Part shown: positions 1 to 12,085 of the stretch, in pieces
Layout: each line of letters starts with the position of its first letter
How positions within the stretch are numbered: position 1 is the first letter of the stretch
Source: Symsagittifera roscoffensis
Taxonomy: Eukaryota; Xenacoelomorpha; Acoela; Convolutidae
Reading direction: 5' to 3'
DNA length: 64,000 bases
NCBI RefSeq assembly: GCF_963678635.1
Contig: NC_087063.1
Span: 48,373,220 to 48,437,219, forward strand
Notes under the pieces: model-generated
Seen by the model: only the letters and a program-made list of their open reading frames with translations
Database searches by the model: none
What the model was told of the DNA's origin: nothing
Made by a program: the position numbers and the translations under genes

Positions 1-1690
1 CAGGTAACTTGTGACTGACCGAGCTGCCGTTTCAAGTAGCTAAAGGCAATATCTGATCAAAAAATTGTTCAAGAAATTAATCCAAACGAAAGCTTCCCGG
101 CACTTGAACAACCAATTCTCTTTCTTAATGGTTGTTTCAAACCTAATACACTCAATGACATCGTGTTTTAAGGGTTCCCCGAATACCCGACGTGTCCTAC
201 TAAGTAGCTCAATGCAACCACACAACCTTAATAATAATCGAAAAAAATGTCCAGGTTCTTTGGTGAGCCAGATCTGGAATCCAAAATTGATTGCGAGTCC
301 CCGGGCCAGCTAGTTTATCGAATCATGTTTTCTACGCCCTAGAGATTGCCCGGCTTCTGCTCTAATTCTTAAGGGTCTCTGGGATGTCTCAATCACTTCT
401 GAGAGTTCCTTTGGAAATCACAAAAGAGGGTTCTTAAGGGGCCTTCTTAATTCGGAGGATAGTTAAGACACTAAAAATCAAAACTACCTAAGATAAGTTA
501 TTCTTACATCGGAGGGTTAATCTTAACTATTTAGGACGGAATCCAAAATAATTTTTTCCTAGGAGATTTCCTTATTAGCCTCCGATTATGGTCTAACTTG
601 CTTAGAACAAGGTAAGTTGAGCCATTCCTTGAATGATAAAATGGAAATTGGGTGAAATTTTTTCCGCTTGGAAGGTTCCTCAGTTTTGAACCCTCCAAAC
701 TGAAAAATTTTGAATAAAAATGTTCCAAATTTTTGAACCTGCAAACGGTCAAGGGTAGAAAACTCAGCAAAAACTCCGACTGATGGCGCCAAAACTATTC
801 CAATCGCTTCAGTAGTTTTTGAGAATTCATTAAAAACGCGTTTGCTAAATTGACTTTTTCAGAGAATTTAATTGCACTTTTCGTTGGAAGCGCTAAAAAA
901 AGATGAAGCGAGCGCAAAAACTTTGTTAATTTGAGATTAAGGCAAAAAAAAAACAGGACCAAAAACAGTTTAGAAACAAATTTCGATAAAAAAAGCTATC
1001 GGATTTGGAACCTCACTTTCTTAATTTTCTGAAATAAAGACTCTATCTCTTTTCACAGCGTTACTGGGAGGTTTGCTTGATAACTGATTTCGTAACATTT
1101 CTTTACATTAGAAAACTCCTAATTCTAAATTTGTTTGTGGATTTTTTCTCAAAAAACTCAAAACATTTTAACGAAATTCAAAAAATCAGGAAATTGGTCG
1201 AAATAATTTATCTTCTTGTTATTTTTCCAGTTCCTTCTCTGCAAAGCTCCTTTTAATAGGAGGTCTAAAAGTTTTGGTTTTTAACATTTTTCGTAAAGTT
1301 AGGGTTTCTTGAATCTTATGCTGAAAACACATAATATAACACGGAGAATAACCTATTATTAATTGTTATTTAACCTTATTGTATCTTCCTTTCAAAAAAA
1401 TTTTCCCTATTAGGACTCTTAACTCGTAGCCGATGAAGTGTACAAGTGGACCGGTCCAAGTTTATCCTCGACCAACTTAAGTTTGTTAAAAATAGCACCC
1501 AGACAAAACTAAAAATATTTTAGAACACCCAATTGTCGTTGTTGATGTTATTCCTAATGACTTCTATCTAATCAAATCAGTTTTTTGTTCTTTTTAGCTT
1601 TAGAATGATTTTTTGGCTGTTTCTTTGTTATACACTATTTTACATACAGTTTATGTCAGAATAGCTACCTTTTCTAATTTTCTTTCTTTT
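1..1690. other. Unassigned sequence beyond the 3' end of copy C
   Basis: No gene is supported here. Read on the minus strand, copies C and A agree for about 30 bases past the ORF3 stop, then stop matching near 1690. The rest is AT-rich, has only short chance frames, and does not resemble the LTRs at 11690-14367 or 46312-50790. It could be host DNA, a diverged LTR, or another decayed repeat. The missing 3' LTR suggests that copy C is truncated or rearranged at this point. Confidence 0.4.
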
Positions 1691-1714
1691 TGCATCTTGT
1701 TCTTCGGCCATTTG

Positions 1715-2729
1715 TCAATGTTCCATCTCCTCCTCCTGCGACATTGACTCCGAACTTTCGGTCTCTGTGTCTTGCAACACGTCGGGAGCTATTCTGACGA
1801 TGTTGGAGGCAGTCCTCCAACACTTCTGCTCTTTTACGTTTTGCTTACAACAAAGCAGAGGATCAACGTTAGTTTCTCTATTTCGACAGAAGCTGTTGTG
1901 GAGACACAACATCACGTTTCTCTCCAAGTCTTCCTTCAACATCTCTTCTTTTTCTCTTCCGTCACATTCACTTGTCCTAGAAGTTCTCTTCACTGTAGTG
2001 GTTACTGCATTCCAATGAATTACAAAAGCTCGGTTCAAAGCTCCTGCTCAGATGTCCAGCTGATACGCACTGTACACTCTGCTGTACTTCGACATATGCT
2101 TCTTGGCATACTCGTACAACCATGCAGTCATGTTGGCTCTGAACCATGGCATCAGTCGTCTTCTGGCCTATATCTATGAACATCGCCTTCTTGAGCCACT
2201 TGTTTCGGTTACGCTCTTTCTTTTACGTAATCTGCGTGTGCTCGTATCTGCCTGAACATTTTCACGCTTTGTCCTGTTGGTGCCCCCGTTGTCAAGAGTC
2301 TTCCAGGCCTTTCTACTCGATTTCCTTCCTCATGATTCAGTCTCACATCTCGCAAAGGTCTTGCATTTACTGGACCCATTGTATTGTTTGAGGGCAGTCC
2401 CTCTAAGTCAGCAAATCTAAAGGCGGTCGTCGAGCTGAAGTTTATGCCAGCTGCTATCAACCAGTCCACGCCTGCGATCGAGTACAGTCCGTTGACGGAT
2501 AATCTCGCTCCATTCAACATCCTCATTGCATCTGCTGCAAACCTTATTGTCTGAAGGTTCAATTTCATCAGGTCCTGGGAGAAGATATGGGCCTCGACCA
2601 CAACAAAGAGCTCCTGTCTGGTCGTCGCTCCTCTCGGCTAGTACCCGTTGTCTCTGATATTGTCTCTGATCTCGAGGTGCTTGTCGTCTCCGCGGTCGGA
2701 TTGACAGGTCCCAATCTTCGTCCTGGAAA
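1715..2729 (-). pseudogene. ORF3 remnant of copy C, with a 6-kb internal deletion
   Basis: This is the N-terminal part of ORF3 joined to its C-terminal part. The segment 2209-2601 matches the start of ORF3 in copies A and B (short motif LPSNNTMGP). Near 2170-2190 it jumps to the ORF3 C-terminus (motif TAWLYEYAKKHM is readable in sister copy D), ending in an acidic Ser/Glu-rich tail at 1715. The missing middle matches copy A 38868-44831. The breakpoint is shared with copy D, and the five bases AGATA occur at both ends in copy A. The deletion is not a multiple of three, and an in-frame stop lies just before it, so no normal ORF3 can be made. At its 5' end, near 2722, it is fused to a truncated ORF2 by a second, smaller deletion. 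Confidence 0.75.
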
Positions 2730-4464
2730 ACTCGGTTCATCCAGGCTTGTCCTTCGATACTATTATAGTGGATCGCATCGGTGGTTAATCTCGCCTGATC
2801 CATAGCTCTCAGCTCGTGTTCAATGTCCATAAGGATCATCCGTTGGGCGTTCCGACCAGCCAGATTTCTCAGTATGTTGTTCCACCTGATGACTACTCCA
2901 TTATGTCTTCTTCCTGTCAACGTCCTTGTTTTTGTGCTCATTGGTACGGTGCAGACGGTCAGTACCGCACATTTGAATTTCTGCGAGAGTAGTGAATAAG
3001 CACACCATCATCGACTCCCATTGTGCATCTTCCTCATCTGAGCCTCTAGACACATTGTTCGTCCCTATTAGGATCATTATGTTAGGGATCCTCCCTGAGT
3101 TCATCAGCTCCACCATTCAAAAAAGCTGGGCTATCGTTGCACCTCCAAAGACCATCACCGTAGTGATCCAGGTGGTCCTCAGGTTCTGGAGCATTCTCAC
3201 CAAGCTGTCACCCAGTATCAGGTGTGAGATGTCCCAAATGGCGGTTGCCGCAGGTTTACCGCTGGGCTCCAAGTCGATCGATTGAAGCAGGTTCGCGGAT
3301 CTGTGTCCGGAACTCCTGTGAAGTTATTCTTCACCTGGTTGTTCTTCTGCACGTCAATCACTCGGGACACTTTCTTCATCGGCCTGTCTCGTATCTTCCT
3401 GTCTGGGACCTTAGAGCTCTTTGTTGGTAACGTTGTATCACTGACTTCCGTTCTCGTCATCGTCTCTTGGGAGAGTTGTACTCTGCCTCTGTGATCTATT
3501 GTTCCATAAGGGTGCAGTCACCCCGGAACTTGGTGCATTCCTATTAGCGACCAATCGTCCAGCTGTTTCTATCAATTTTCTCTCTGTTTGCTCCACGACT
3601 GGGTCACCTAGGGTGTCACTCGGGTCCGGAGTTGTTACTCTCCCTGTCATTGTTGGGGGTCGCATCTCCGTTTTCTGACTTAGTTCGCGAGACGTCAGGA
3701 GCTCCATCGGGGACTGGCCACGAGGAATATTCCTTGCAGGCATCACTTTTTCTTTCAACTGCAGTCGTCAACGCCAGACGTTCCGATCGCTCTCAATATT
3801 CCTACCACAAGTGTTCTATTTCTTGACCCTGTTTGTTGCAATCTTCAAACAGTTTGTTGCAATCTTCAAACAGTCTTTTCCACGTGTCTCTGCCTTCTTC
3901 CGTACTGAGCATGGTTTTGGTCATTTCAGCCAGCTCCTTTCTGATCTTCTCCAGTTCTTCTAACGTTCCGTTGAGGTCTTGCATGGTCTCGTTCGTCTGA
4001 ACTTCTTCTTCTACTCTCGCTCTCTTTGGTGACACAGCTGCTCTCAATTGTGAGCTAGACGAGGCAGCCTCGCTGTTCATTTCCTGATGCATTCTTCTCA
4101 GACCAGGCCTAGGCTTGGTTGGCAGAGGCATATCACCTGGTTGGTAAGTCCTGGAACTTCCCAATCCAGGCTCGTTCGCCAAGTCACTTCCTGAGAGAGC
4201 CTTGTTTGTCCACCTCATTACCCTGATGTTCGGACGATCTAGTACTCCTATTTCTCCATATTCTGCCATCAATAAGACTTCTGTGGGGCGGTCCCCACGG
4301 TTATCATGCCCCAAGATGTTTATTAAGGCGGCCAGCAACATGGCCAAATCCCGGTCCTCCAGAGCGAAGTCTCAACCCATCAGCCGACGATAGATCGCAT
4401 CTATCATCGGTCCTACGTACGCCTCTGCCAGGTCCATCAATCCGTTAAAGCCAAAGTTGTCCAT
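2730..4464 (-). pseudogene. ORF2 (SGNH/GDSL hydrolase) of copy C, broken
   Basis: The start codon is at 4464, matching the ORF2 starts of A and B. Domain order is: helical N-terminus (motifs DLAEAYVGPMIDAIY and LINILGHDN); low-complexity region; coiled coil (about 3800-3990, including a short duplicated FEDCNK block); then the SGNH region from about 3500 to 2730. Stops and frameshifts split it near 4386, 3800, 3440 and 3220. The oxyanion block reads GTNN instead of GTND, and the DxxH block reads DAIH, so the histidine is kept. The C-terminal tail is lost after WMNRVF, where a deletion of roughly 240 bases joins it to ORF3. It is not functional as it stands. SGNH hydrolases cleave esters; the substrate is unknown. 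Confidence 0.75.
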
Positions 4465-4801
4465 CTTCTTCTAGATTCGATTCTATTATCAGTTTGATCA
4501 TTTGAAATTGGGTGAATAATTCAACGATCAATCAGGATCTATAAAAAATTCACGAATCTCACATTTGTCAGCGTCACTCTAATTTTGTATTATAAAAAAT
4601 TTTTAAAATCAGTATATTGCTAAATTTTTAAAATTCGATCGAATAATGGACAGTCCACACTTTGGATCTATTTCTAAGATCGTCATTCGGTTATTCATGG
4701 TCACTAATCTTTCCCTACCCAGGGTCTTAATAGATAACACATGACAAATAACAAATAAAACACAACACCTTGTATGAAACCTTCCTGCATGCAACCTAAA
4801 C
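4465..4801 (-). promoter_or_regulatory. Conserved pol-ORF2 spacer (copy C), with candidate 3' splice site
   Basis: This non-coding spacer matches 35974-36349 (copy A) and 60407-60805 (copy B). A pyrimidine-rich tract ending in TATAG lies directly before ATCCTGATTGATC, with its AG at 4539-4540 on the minus strand, about 75 bases upstream of the ORF2 start. The same arrangement occurs in A and B. Conservation in three otherwise decayed copies suggests a splice acceptor for a subgenomic ORF2/ORF3 message. That is inference; an internal promoter or ribosome entry element would also fit. Confidence 0.4.
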
Positions 4802-5560
4802 TCAGCCTATACTCAAATATTATTTCTTATGTAAGTATACTTGTATGTTACTATCAGAAAAGATTACGTGTAACAATGCATACAGCTTCCGTGGATGCAG
4901 TCGTCCTCGATTCGGGTCGTGCACTGGAAGCGAGAGTACCTTCCCCCCTCTCCACAAGGAAGTCTCTCAGTCACGTCAAGGACAAGACTAGGTTTTCCGG
5001 GTCCACATGCTGCTTCTCCGTCGCCCTCGTCACCAAGAAGCATAGATGCTTTCCCGGTATCTGCGACGCCGCCGGAGGCAAGGCTGCTACGCCCCCTATT
5101 ACTGGTCGTTGCTCCCAAAGTAATTCTATGTTTTTATATTCTCTCTGAAAATCCGCTGCTAACGCTGTCTTAAAACTCATGTCCGCTATGATCGCTATCG
5201 CACATGTTCTATTTTTGAGTACAAAACGCTAACTGTCAATATTATGCTACTTGAGTACTCAATTGGCAATTTTAAAAAAATTATTCAACTACTCTCCCTA
5301 TGTCCGGTTTCTTAGGGTCCTCGCCTATTTCTGCTTCTAGACACCTGTCTCTCTTGCTATTCTTAGTTTTTTTATTAATAAGTTTTCAGTGTGGGTAAGT
5401 CCTACCCCCACTCCGCGGACAAAAATATTCATCGACGTCTCCGTCGATAGCATACCGGTTATTAAATCGAGGTTGGATGCAGGGATGAGTAATTGCCCTT
5501 CCTGGGCAGCCCCGGAAGGATCATCCCTTTCAGTTTTTATGTATTTCATGCTCTCACGTC
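4802..5560 (-). pseudogene. C-terminal macrodomain of pol, copy C
   Basis: This is the 3' end of the copy C gag-pol frame, stopping at 4802-4804 after the shared ending YYLSIG. The part at 4971-5180 reads clearly as a macrodomain: RTALA helix, GGVAALPPAAS strand, CFLVTRATEKQ, and ENLVLSLT helix. The following part (LRDFLVE, SLPVHDPNRGRLHP, HVIFSD, IQVYLHKK) is in a neighbouring frame because of small indels. A frameshift or stop near 5337 separates it from the preceding segment (motif FVRGVGVGLTHTENL). The fold resembles the TARG1/OARD1-like ADP-ribose binding macrodomains. See the copy B entry for the best-preserved version. Confidence 0.7.
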
Positions 5561-7440
5561 TACATCTTGAATCTTGACACTGGTCTCCTTTGGGTCCGAC
5601 GTCATCTCGTTTAGCCGTTCCAAGACACGGAGATTCGTTAAGTCTTACTCATGTGATTGCTGTTGCTCGTCGTCGACTTCTACCTCGGACTTGGACCGTT
5701 CATCGATCCACTCCTTGTCCCGGTCGTCGACTATGTCTATGTCCTGTGGTATTTCTACGTGAGCCTTGTCCTGTCACTCTGTCGTGTCTGTATGGTAATC
5801 GGAAGATCTGGTTCCAACTTTTTGGGGACTTCCATCTGTTCGGGTCTTGCCAGTCCTCTTCTGCGTATGATAAGGTTTCTTCATCTGCATCAATCACCTC
5901 GTTGGGATCCAGGTCCAATGGCGGACTTGACTCTTCCTCTGCGACCTCATTTCCATCATTCTTTTCCCTGGTGCCCTTCTCGTTGACCTCACAGGCACGG
6001 TCCATCATCAGATAATCCCCCGCTTCCATGTCTGCATGTATACACCAGATTTCTGTCGATGGGTTGTGTGGCTTAATGTTTTCGTAGTGAGCGGCTCGGC
6101 TAGTACTCAGTCTATGAAAACGTCCCTCCTGGTGCACTTCCGTAATCATGAAGGGTCCCCTCCACTTCTTTAGGAATTTTTTCGTTCTTTTCGGTGGTAT
6201 AACGTTTTGAAATACCCATAGGTAGTCTCCTACCGAGTATGCTTTTGCACCAGCTGCTTTTTTATCAAACTTTTTCCTCTGCCTTGCCTGTGCCTGCTGA
6301 GTGTTCCGTCGACACAAGTCGTTTAGTTCTTGTTGACGTCTAATCACATCTCTCACGAATACTTGTGGTGATGTTTTCTTCCCCTCATACTCTGGGTAAA
6401 AAAAATTCAAGGGCAAAGACTTCTCGTGTCCGGTTAACATCATATACGGACTAACTCCAGTGGTGGAGTGTTGTGTGCTGTTGTAATCTCCCATCACCTG
6501 TGGAAGGTATCTATCCCAGACGGTCATGTACCTGGAAAAATATACCCTCAGCATCGACACCAAAGTTCGATTTTGCCTCTCCACTAAACCATTCGTTCGG
6601 AGATGGTATGTCGTGGAGTAAGCTTGAGCCACCTGTGAGCATCTCATGAGCTCTTCCGTGAGTTCTACCAGGAATGCTGTTCCATTATCCGATTGAAACG
6701 TCATCGGACAACTATGTCTCGCTATCCACGTTTTGATTAGATGATCGCACGTCTCTTCTGCTGAGGCAGTTATGCAGGGCACGGCCTCTGCATACTTCGT
6801 GAAGTGATGTATCATGACCAAGACCTGATTATAGCCACTATCTGTCATACATACTTTCTGGTGGTCAATCTGCACCAACTCGTTGAATTCAGATGACTCA
6901 ATCGACAGTAAACAAAATCGCAATTTCCTTGGATCCTTCACCTGTTGGCATGACAGACATGCTGTTACCCACTTCTCGCATGCCTTCTTCATCCCCGGCC
7001 ACTCAAAGCGCTTCAGGATCCTCTGGTATACTTTGTCGATTCCCTGATGGCACATCTGATCACGCGACCTGAATAAAAGTTCTGTCTGATAGAGTTGCGG
7101 CAACACTATTGCGTTATATTTGTACAGTACTTTGTCTTCTTCTCTTCTCTTACAAGCCACGATCCCGTCCCTGTTCAGATATAACCTTCCTTCTTTCCGC
7201 ATAAATTTTTGTCTCAAAAAACGGTAACTGTCTTCCTCCAGGTTATCTTTGTATGGTATTCAATTTTCAATCCACTTTCTCAAGTTACTAGTCATGTGGT
7301 CATTTATTTGTGCTCTTAGTAGGTCTGAGAGTCTGTATCTCGCCTTCAAGTACGTCTTCATGACCCTCAGATGACTATTCGTTTCATCTGATAGATACGT
7401 GTCATCTTCCATCTTCATCTTACCAATGGCTCTGTCTCTT
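5561..7440 (-). pseudogene. Integrase region of copy C pol (nearly intact core)
   Basis: A 505-codon open stretch (5700-7217) carries the integrase. Visible features are: an N-terminal zinc-binding region (CHQGIDKVY, then TACLSCQQ, with the first histidine of the HHCC set changed to Arg in RSRDQMCH); the three catalytic acidic residues (VQIDHQ, FQSDNGTAF, GLVERQNR); and a C-terminal KKWRGPFMITEV block typical of gypsy integrases. The frame continues into an acidic linker (SYAEEDWQDP). Upstream, 7218-7440 continues the same protein (KARYRLSDLLRAQ) but has a stop at about 7260. Gypsy integrases insert the cDNA into chromosomes. This is the longest uninterrupted integrase in the window, although the copy lacks RT and so is not autonomous. 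Confidence 0.85.
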
Positions 7441-8148
7441 GTCTGAAGGGTTAAAGATCAGTCCTTACCACTTCTTTCTGCGGCAACAAACTCATCGATC
7501 GTTTCGATACCGCTATTGTTTCTAGATCATCCGCTGCGTTGTCAAAGACTGTTTCGTCACGTAGCAGATAAGGATCACTGTCAGGGTCTTGATGTAACTC
7601 TCTGTCCAGGTATCTTGCTCGAGTCTCCACTAGCAACGTGTGGATCGATAGCTCTGACAATTCCGATCCTGTGCTCGAGTTCCTGTCTGAGTAAGTGTCA
7701 ATTCCTGAATTCCTCGAGTTGTCATCAACGGAAGAATCTGTCACTGAGCATGTTTCTTCTTCGGGATAAGATTTATGCGCTCTGCTCATTCATCTGAACT
7801 CCCCGGACAAAACTTTATCCTCCAGGTCTTGTTCCTCGCCTTGAACATTTTCTTCTACACCTGACTCCCCGGACAAAACTTCTTGTCCCGGGTCTTGTTG
7901 AAAAACCCGCCTGTTCTCATCAACAACCTTCTCCCCGGAAAAACTGGTTTTTGTTCAACCTCTTCGCCTTTCTGATCCTGCTCCTCAAAAGTGACGGTTT
8001 TCTTTTGTGTCCCTTTCACCTGTTTTTTCCGTTTGTATGATGTACTTGTCAAGAAGTTTTGCGGTATCGAAGACACTAGTTGCTGAATTATTGTCCCAAA
8101 ATCCCTTTCGTTTTCCTTGTGTTCAAGTCTTGATGCCCACGTCTTGAT
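7441..8148 (-). pseudogene. pol linker region of copy C (between RNase H and integrase)
   Basis: This matches the B linker at about 56985-57677: an ENERDxxTIxQQLVSS block, a Lys-rich stretch (KKTVTFEEQDQ), repeated LSGE/FPG-type motifs, and then a Ser-rich DNSRNSGIDTYSDRNSS stretch with HTLLVETRA. No enzymatic domain is recognised. The protein probably connects RNase H to integrase. Frameshifts lie near 7800-7860. The 5' edge at about 8115-8148 is the junction where protease sequence runs directly into the linker, so RT and RNase H are missing. Confidence 0.65.
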
Positions 8149-8708
8149 GCCCTCAAGAAGACCATTCTTTTCCATGTTTTTATAGGTATCACGCTTACCA
8201 TTGCTCCTGTATCCAGTAGTCCTGTTACTGCAATTTTATTTCCATTGGTATCTAGCAGATGTGCAGTCACATCTGCCTCATACCCTATGTCTACTGCATC
8301 TTGCTCCATCATGGTGCCATGGCCAGTTCTATGGAACTTAAGTTCTTCCTGTCCCAAATAGATCTGCCCCATTTGGTCGCTATCTGTTGTGACGTAGGTC
8401 CTAGTGTACATACTTATCCCGTCAACGTTCAACATCACTTGATAAGGTCCATAGACTTCCACATAGCGCCTGTGGAGTTTCTTCGTTCGAGGGCCACCCG
8501 TTGTCAACAAGGCTCGTACAGCCCTCGACTCAGTGCGTGGCTCTACCTGTCTCAGATAATCTGAATATGTGTCTAAATGCATCATAGTGAACTCCGAGGG
8601 CTCACTTAGGTTCCTGATCACCTGATGTCCTGCAACTGAAATTGACTGCATTCTGCTTCCTTGTGGCACCATTCCAAACGTCTGGCCAGATATCACGTTT
8701 AGTTTCAT
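8149..8708 (-). pseudogene. Aspartic protease of copy C, truncated by the RT deletion
   Basis: The retroviral-type active-site motif is visible as GLLDTGAMVSVIPIKTW. The upstream pre-protease region (MKLNVISGQTFGMVPQGS, then DYLRQVEPRTESRAVRALL) matches copies A and B. Downstream of MPIKTW-type sequence the frame runs into the pol linker, so the second half of the protease (the ILGRDF block in copy B) and all of RT/RNase H are absent. In an intact element this protease would cut the gag-pol polyprotein inside the particle. Confidence 0.75.
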
Positions 8709-11634
8709 GCTGAAACTGCTTGGTGCTTCGTTTCTTCGACTTCTGATGCCTCGAAGGCACTCAGCTTTTCCTGAATTTTCTCATTCTCTAGTTCGAGCTT
8801 CACCTTTTGTTCGATCTCCTTCGTCACCAACTCCTGCTGGACTCTGTTTAGAGCATCCCTCGCGGCTGCTCTTTAGTCGATCTTGAAATCATCCGCCGCT
8901 GTCACCAGTTTTGGTTCACGTATCTCTTCTGTTACCGCCTGCATCTTCTTCGTTGCGAGCTCTTGCGGTTTTTCCTTTCTGCTTGTCTCCGCTTCACCCA
9001 ACAGGCGAGCCTTGCTGGCTTTCACACCCGATAAAGCTTGCTCACGCCTTGGATGCTCGATGTCTGCCATGGCATCCCAAAATTGTGGACAATCCGATTT
9101 AAAATGACCTTCCAAGTTATAGAAGAAACACCTTGGGCCGACTTTTGCAATTACTCCTCTCATGAAACCTTCATGATCGACCTCTGAGTCATCCTCAACC
9201 TCGAGGCTAAGGCCTATTGCTTGCATGCCCTGTTTGTAAGTTGGGCATGCTGACACATGATGGTCAGTCGAACTGCAATTTGCACAAGAGTGTCTCTTGT
9301 CCATGTCGTCTTTTGGTTTGTACCAGTTGTTACCTTGGTTTGCTGGTCCGTAGTTAAAATTGCCAAAATTGTTTTGTAATATCCAGACCTTGATGGAGGC
9401 TTCAGTAAAAGATATTCTTTTGACTTGAGTCTCAACTCCTCGGGTGTTGGCGCATTGGTTGAAAGCGATGTGTAATGCGTCGCTAACATGGTTCGAAGCT
9501 CATCATTCTTCACACCATCGATGAGTTTTGAGGCTACTGCCAGGTTCATCCTTGTGTTCGACTCATCTGGTTGGCTACGTCTTCTCAGCATCTCCAAATT
9601 GTCTAGAAACTTGTCTATCATCTCGTCTTCACGTTGCCTCCGTTTCTCGAAGCGCATCATTGCTTGGTTTCCTTGCGACCCTGAGCCAAAACGATTTAAC
9701 AAGATTTCAAAGATTTTCTCAGCAGTTTCCCGCTGGTATTGCTTTTTGACCATCACACAGTTTAATTCTGTCCCTACCAGGTTACTGGTGAGAGCAATGC
9801 ATTCTTGTCTTTCTGACAAGTCCTCCTCTTCAAAATGCAGTGTCATTACCTCTATCCAGGTATCAAAACTGCCATCAGATTCATCTGGACTTTTCACTGC
9901 GTTCATTAGTTCTAGACAACCGCGTTAGGAAGGTTTCCAAAGACCTGTTCAGAGGTTCAAAGGCTGTTGCAATTGTTGTAGCGTCTCTTGAATGCCCCGC
10001 TTGAGCATCATTGCCCCCTGCTAAGGGCTCTGGAATTTCCCTCCTGTCCAAATCGCTGGGATGACTTCTTCCTTGATTCGCATGACTCCAGTTCCTGGAA
10101 TCAAATCTCCCAGTCGCATGTGTATCTTGTCGTTCGTTTTTTTGAGGTCGGTCTGTTGCCAGTTGAACTTCCACTGATGTTTGGGCCCCGTGGCCTATTG
10201 TCCCCTATGGTATAGCCTGCTAAACTGCCCCTACCTCTAGTGGATCCATATGTCCTTCTCCTATTCTGTTGGTCATTGAAGTTCACCCTCGTCTCTCAGC
10301 TGGGACCTCCCGAGTTCGATTTCCATTCTCTTGGTCCACTCTTGCTGCCTAGTAGCCCGTACAACCTATCTCAGTTCGCCTCTCCATCATGGCATCTATC
10401 TTCGTGTCAAGAGTCCCAAGAGTCTGCTCTTGTTGAACTCTCAACTTCTCCATGTCATCTCTCAATCGTCATTCTCTCTGCTCAGCTTACCTTGTCCTTC
10501 GCGACAAGTTCTTAGCCAAGTGTTCATCCGTTCTCTCCTTCAAGCGCTTTTCGCTTCTGCTAACTTCTTGTCTGTTTCAGTTGATCTCTTCCCTCATGTT
10601 TTCTCTCTCGACGTTGCCTGCCCTTTCTAGTTCACTCATTCTTAAGGACATCTGTTCATTCTTTTCTCCTAAGCTGCCCACTATGTTGGTCAAGGCTTCT
10701 TCAATTGATGCTCCATTGTCCACTAATGGCGTCACAAGTGGCGGTGTCACCCTGTCGGTTCCAGGTAGCTTGGTGCTGGTCGAGACTCGGGTCTTGATTC
10801 TCTGCCTCGACGTCTCTTCATGATTCACTTCTGGATCCGCAGGTGGATTACATAGCCTCGTGTTTATGTTCTTCCCAGTTCGCATCTCCGAACTCAATAT
10901 GGTCTCAAAGTCTCCTGACTGGCCTGATCCGATTGTGGTCTTGTTTATTGTCCTCACTACACCAAATTGGTCCATTGTGCAGTCTCTCTATCGGTGTATG
11001 CGTCATTCTCCTGAGTCGAACTATTGAGGCTGACTTGAGATCCGAAGTCATCTTGCGCGTCATCGTCATCCTCTTCTTCCTGGGTTTCTGCTTCATCGCC
11101 TGTTACCGTTCCCATAGTAAATGGAACGAAGTTTCCGAAAGTGTTCTTCACTCTTTCTGAAAATGATGAGGACGTTGCCAGTTTCTCCGTCACGCCAAGC
11201 ATCATGGTGTTGTCTATGGAAAATCTTATAGTCGCCACATTTTCAGAAGAGATGTCGGACAGTTCCGACATCTCTTCTCGGTCCAGGGTCCCGGTGGAAG
11301 TGGCAAATCTTGATCGTGTTCTACCGGAGTAGATTCACTCGCCAACCTTCTGTTTCCTCTCCCTTTCGGTCCATGTCCCTCCCGGTTCTAATCCATGGCA
11401 GGGTCCGGATGGACCTCTACTTCTAACATTGCTTTTGTTCTTCTGAGTACTTCTGACTACTGATTTCAACCATTCTGCCTGAAACTTTCCTCCCTTTGTC
11501 GGTACTGGTTCGTGTGATATTTCCCACAAAAGGGTCGTTCCTTGCTTTTCTTTGTTTCTCTGGTATGAATTTCTCTGGTATGTTTCTCCGGAGCTATCAT
11601 TTTTTCTAGGTATCCTTGGTTTGTCTAGACTCAT
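8709..11634 (-). pseudogene. gag of copy C (coiled coil, capsid, CCHC knuckle), frameshifted
   Basis: The start codon at 11634 (MSLDK) matches copy B. Segments in order are: basic N-terminus (11335-11634); acidic region (10957-11271); Ser/Thr-rich plus coiled coil (10577-10975 and onward); Arg/Gly-rich segment (10101-10286, STRGRGSLAG); capsid-like domain (9214-9906, motifs FEILLNRFGSG, RFEKRRQREDE and DNLEMLRRRSQP); then the nucleocapsid (8873-9304). The first knuckle, CANCSSTDHHVSAC, is intact. The second reads CFFYNLEGH, so its second zinc cysteine is lost. There are at least six frame breaks. Gag forms the particle and packages the RNA. Confidence 0.8.
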
Positions 11635-11639
11635 TTTCA

Positions 11640-11884
11640 AATGATCACTTCCTACTGCCTATACACTCAATACGATTGCTAGTGTCCTTTTTGTTTGACT
11701 ACTGATAATAATAACACAACACAGAAAATTCCAAAAATTTCACCTAAATAGTGACCACGAATCCTTTTATGTTATCACAGTACAGCGTGTAAACAATTTA
11801 TTCACAATAATCGTAGCCTGTCTCCTAATAACCTAACACCTTTTACTATTTGCTTTCTTATGTCCACTTAAGTTTTGACAAATT
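11640..11884 (-). promoter_or_regulatory. Leader / LTR 3' end of copy C
   Basis: This non-coding stretch separates the LTR repeat array from gag. It matches the 80 or so bases before gag in A (26780-26868) and B (50700-50813), including a TTGTGTTGTGT motif and a TAGTCAAA motif. I could not place the 3' LTR edge or a convincing tRNA primer-binding site. Confidence 0.4.
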
Positions 11885-12085
11885 AGTACCCCTCCGGATT
11901 GGCAAAATTGGAACCCCTCCGGATTGGCAAAAACAGGACCCCTCCGGATTGGCAAAATAGGACCCCTCCAGAATGGCAAAATTGGGACCCCTCCGGATTG
12001 GCAAAAACAGGACCCCTCCGGATTGGCAAAAACAGGACCCTTCCTGATGGTCAAATTATGACCCCTCCGGATTGGCAAAAATAGC
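11885..12085 (-). repeat. Array of TCCGGAGGGGTC units in the LTR (copy C)
   Basis: There are eight consecutive imperfect units of about 24 bases, each with the core CCAATCCGGAGGGGTC on the minus strand followed by a T-rich spacer. The same array lies at equivalent positions in the A and B LTRs. Open frames across it, reading PIRRGP- or PPDWQ-like repeats, are products of the repeat and not genes. Regular spacing and conservation suggest a repeated protein-binding or RNA-structure site. Confidence 0.85.

Noticed and set aside
1-1690. 3' LTR of copy C
   Set aside because: I could not find the LTR start or any of its landmark blocks there on the minus strand.
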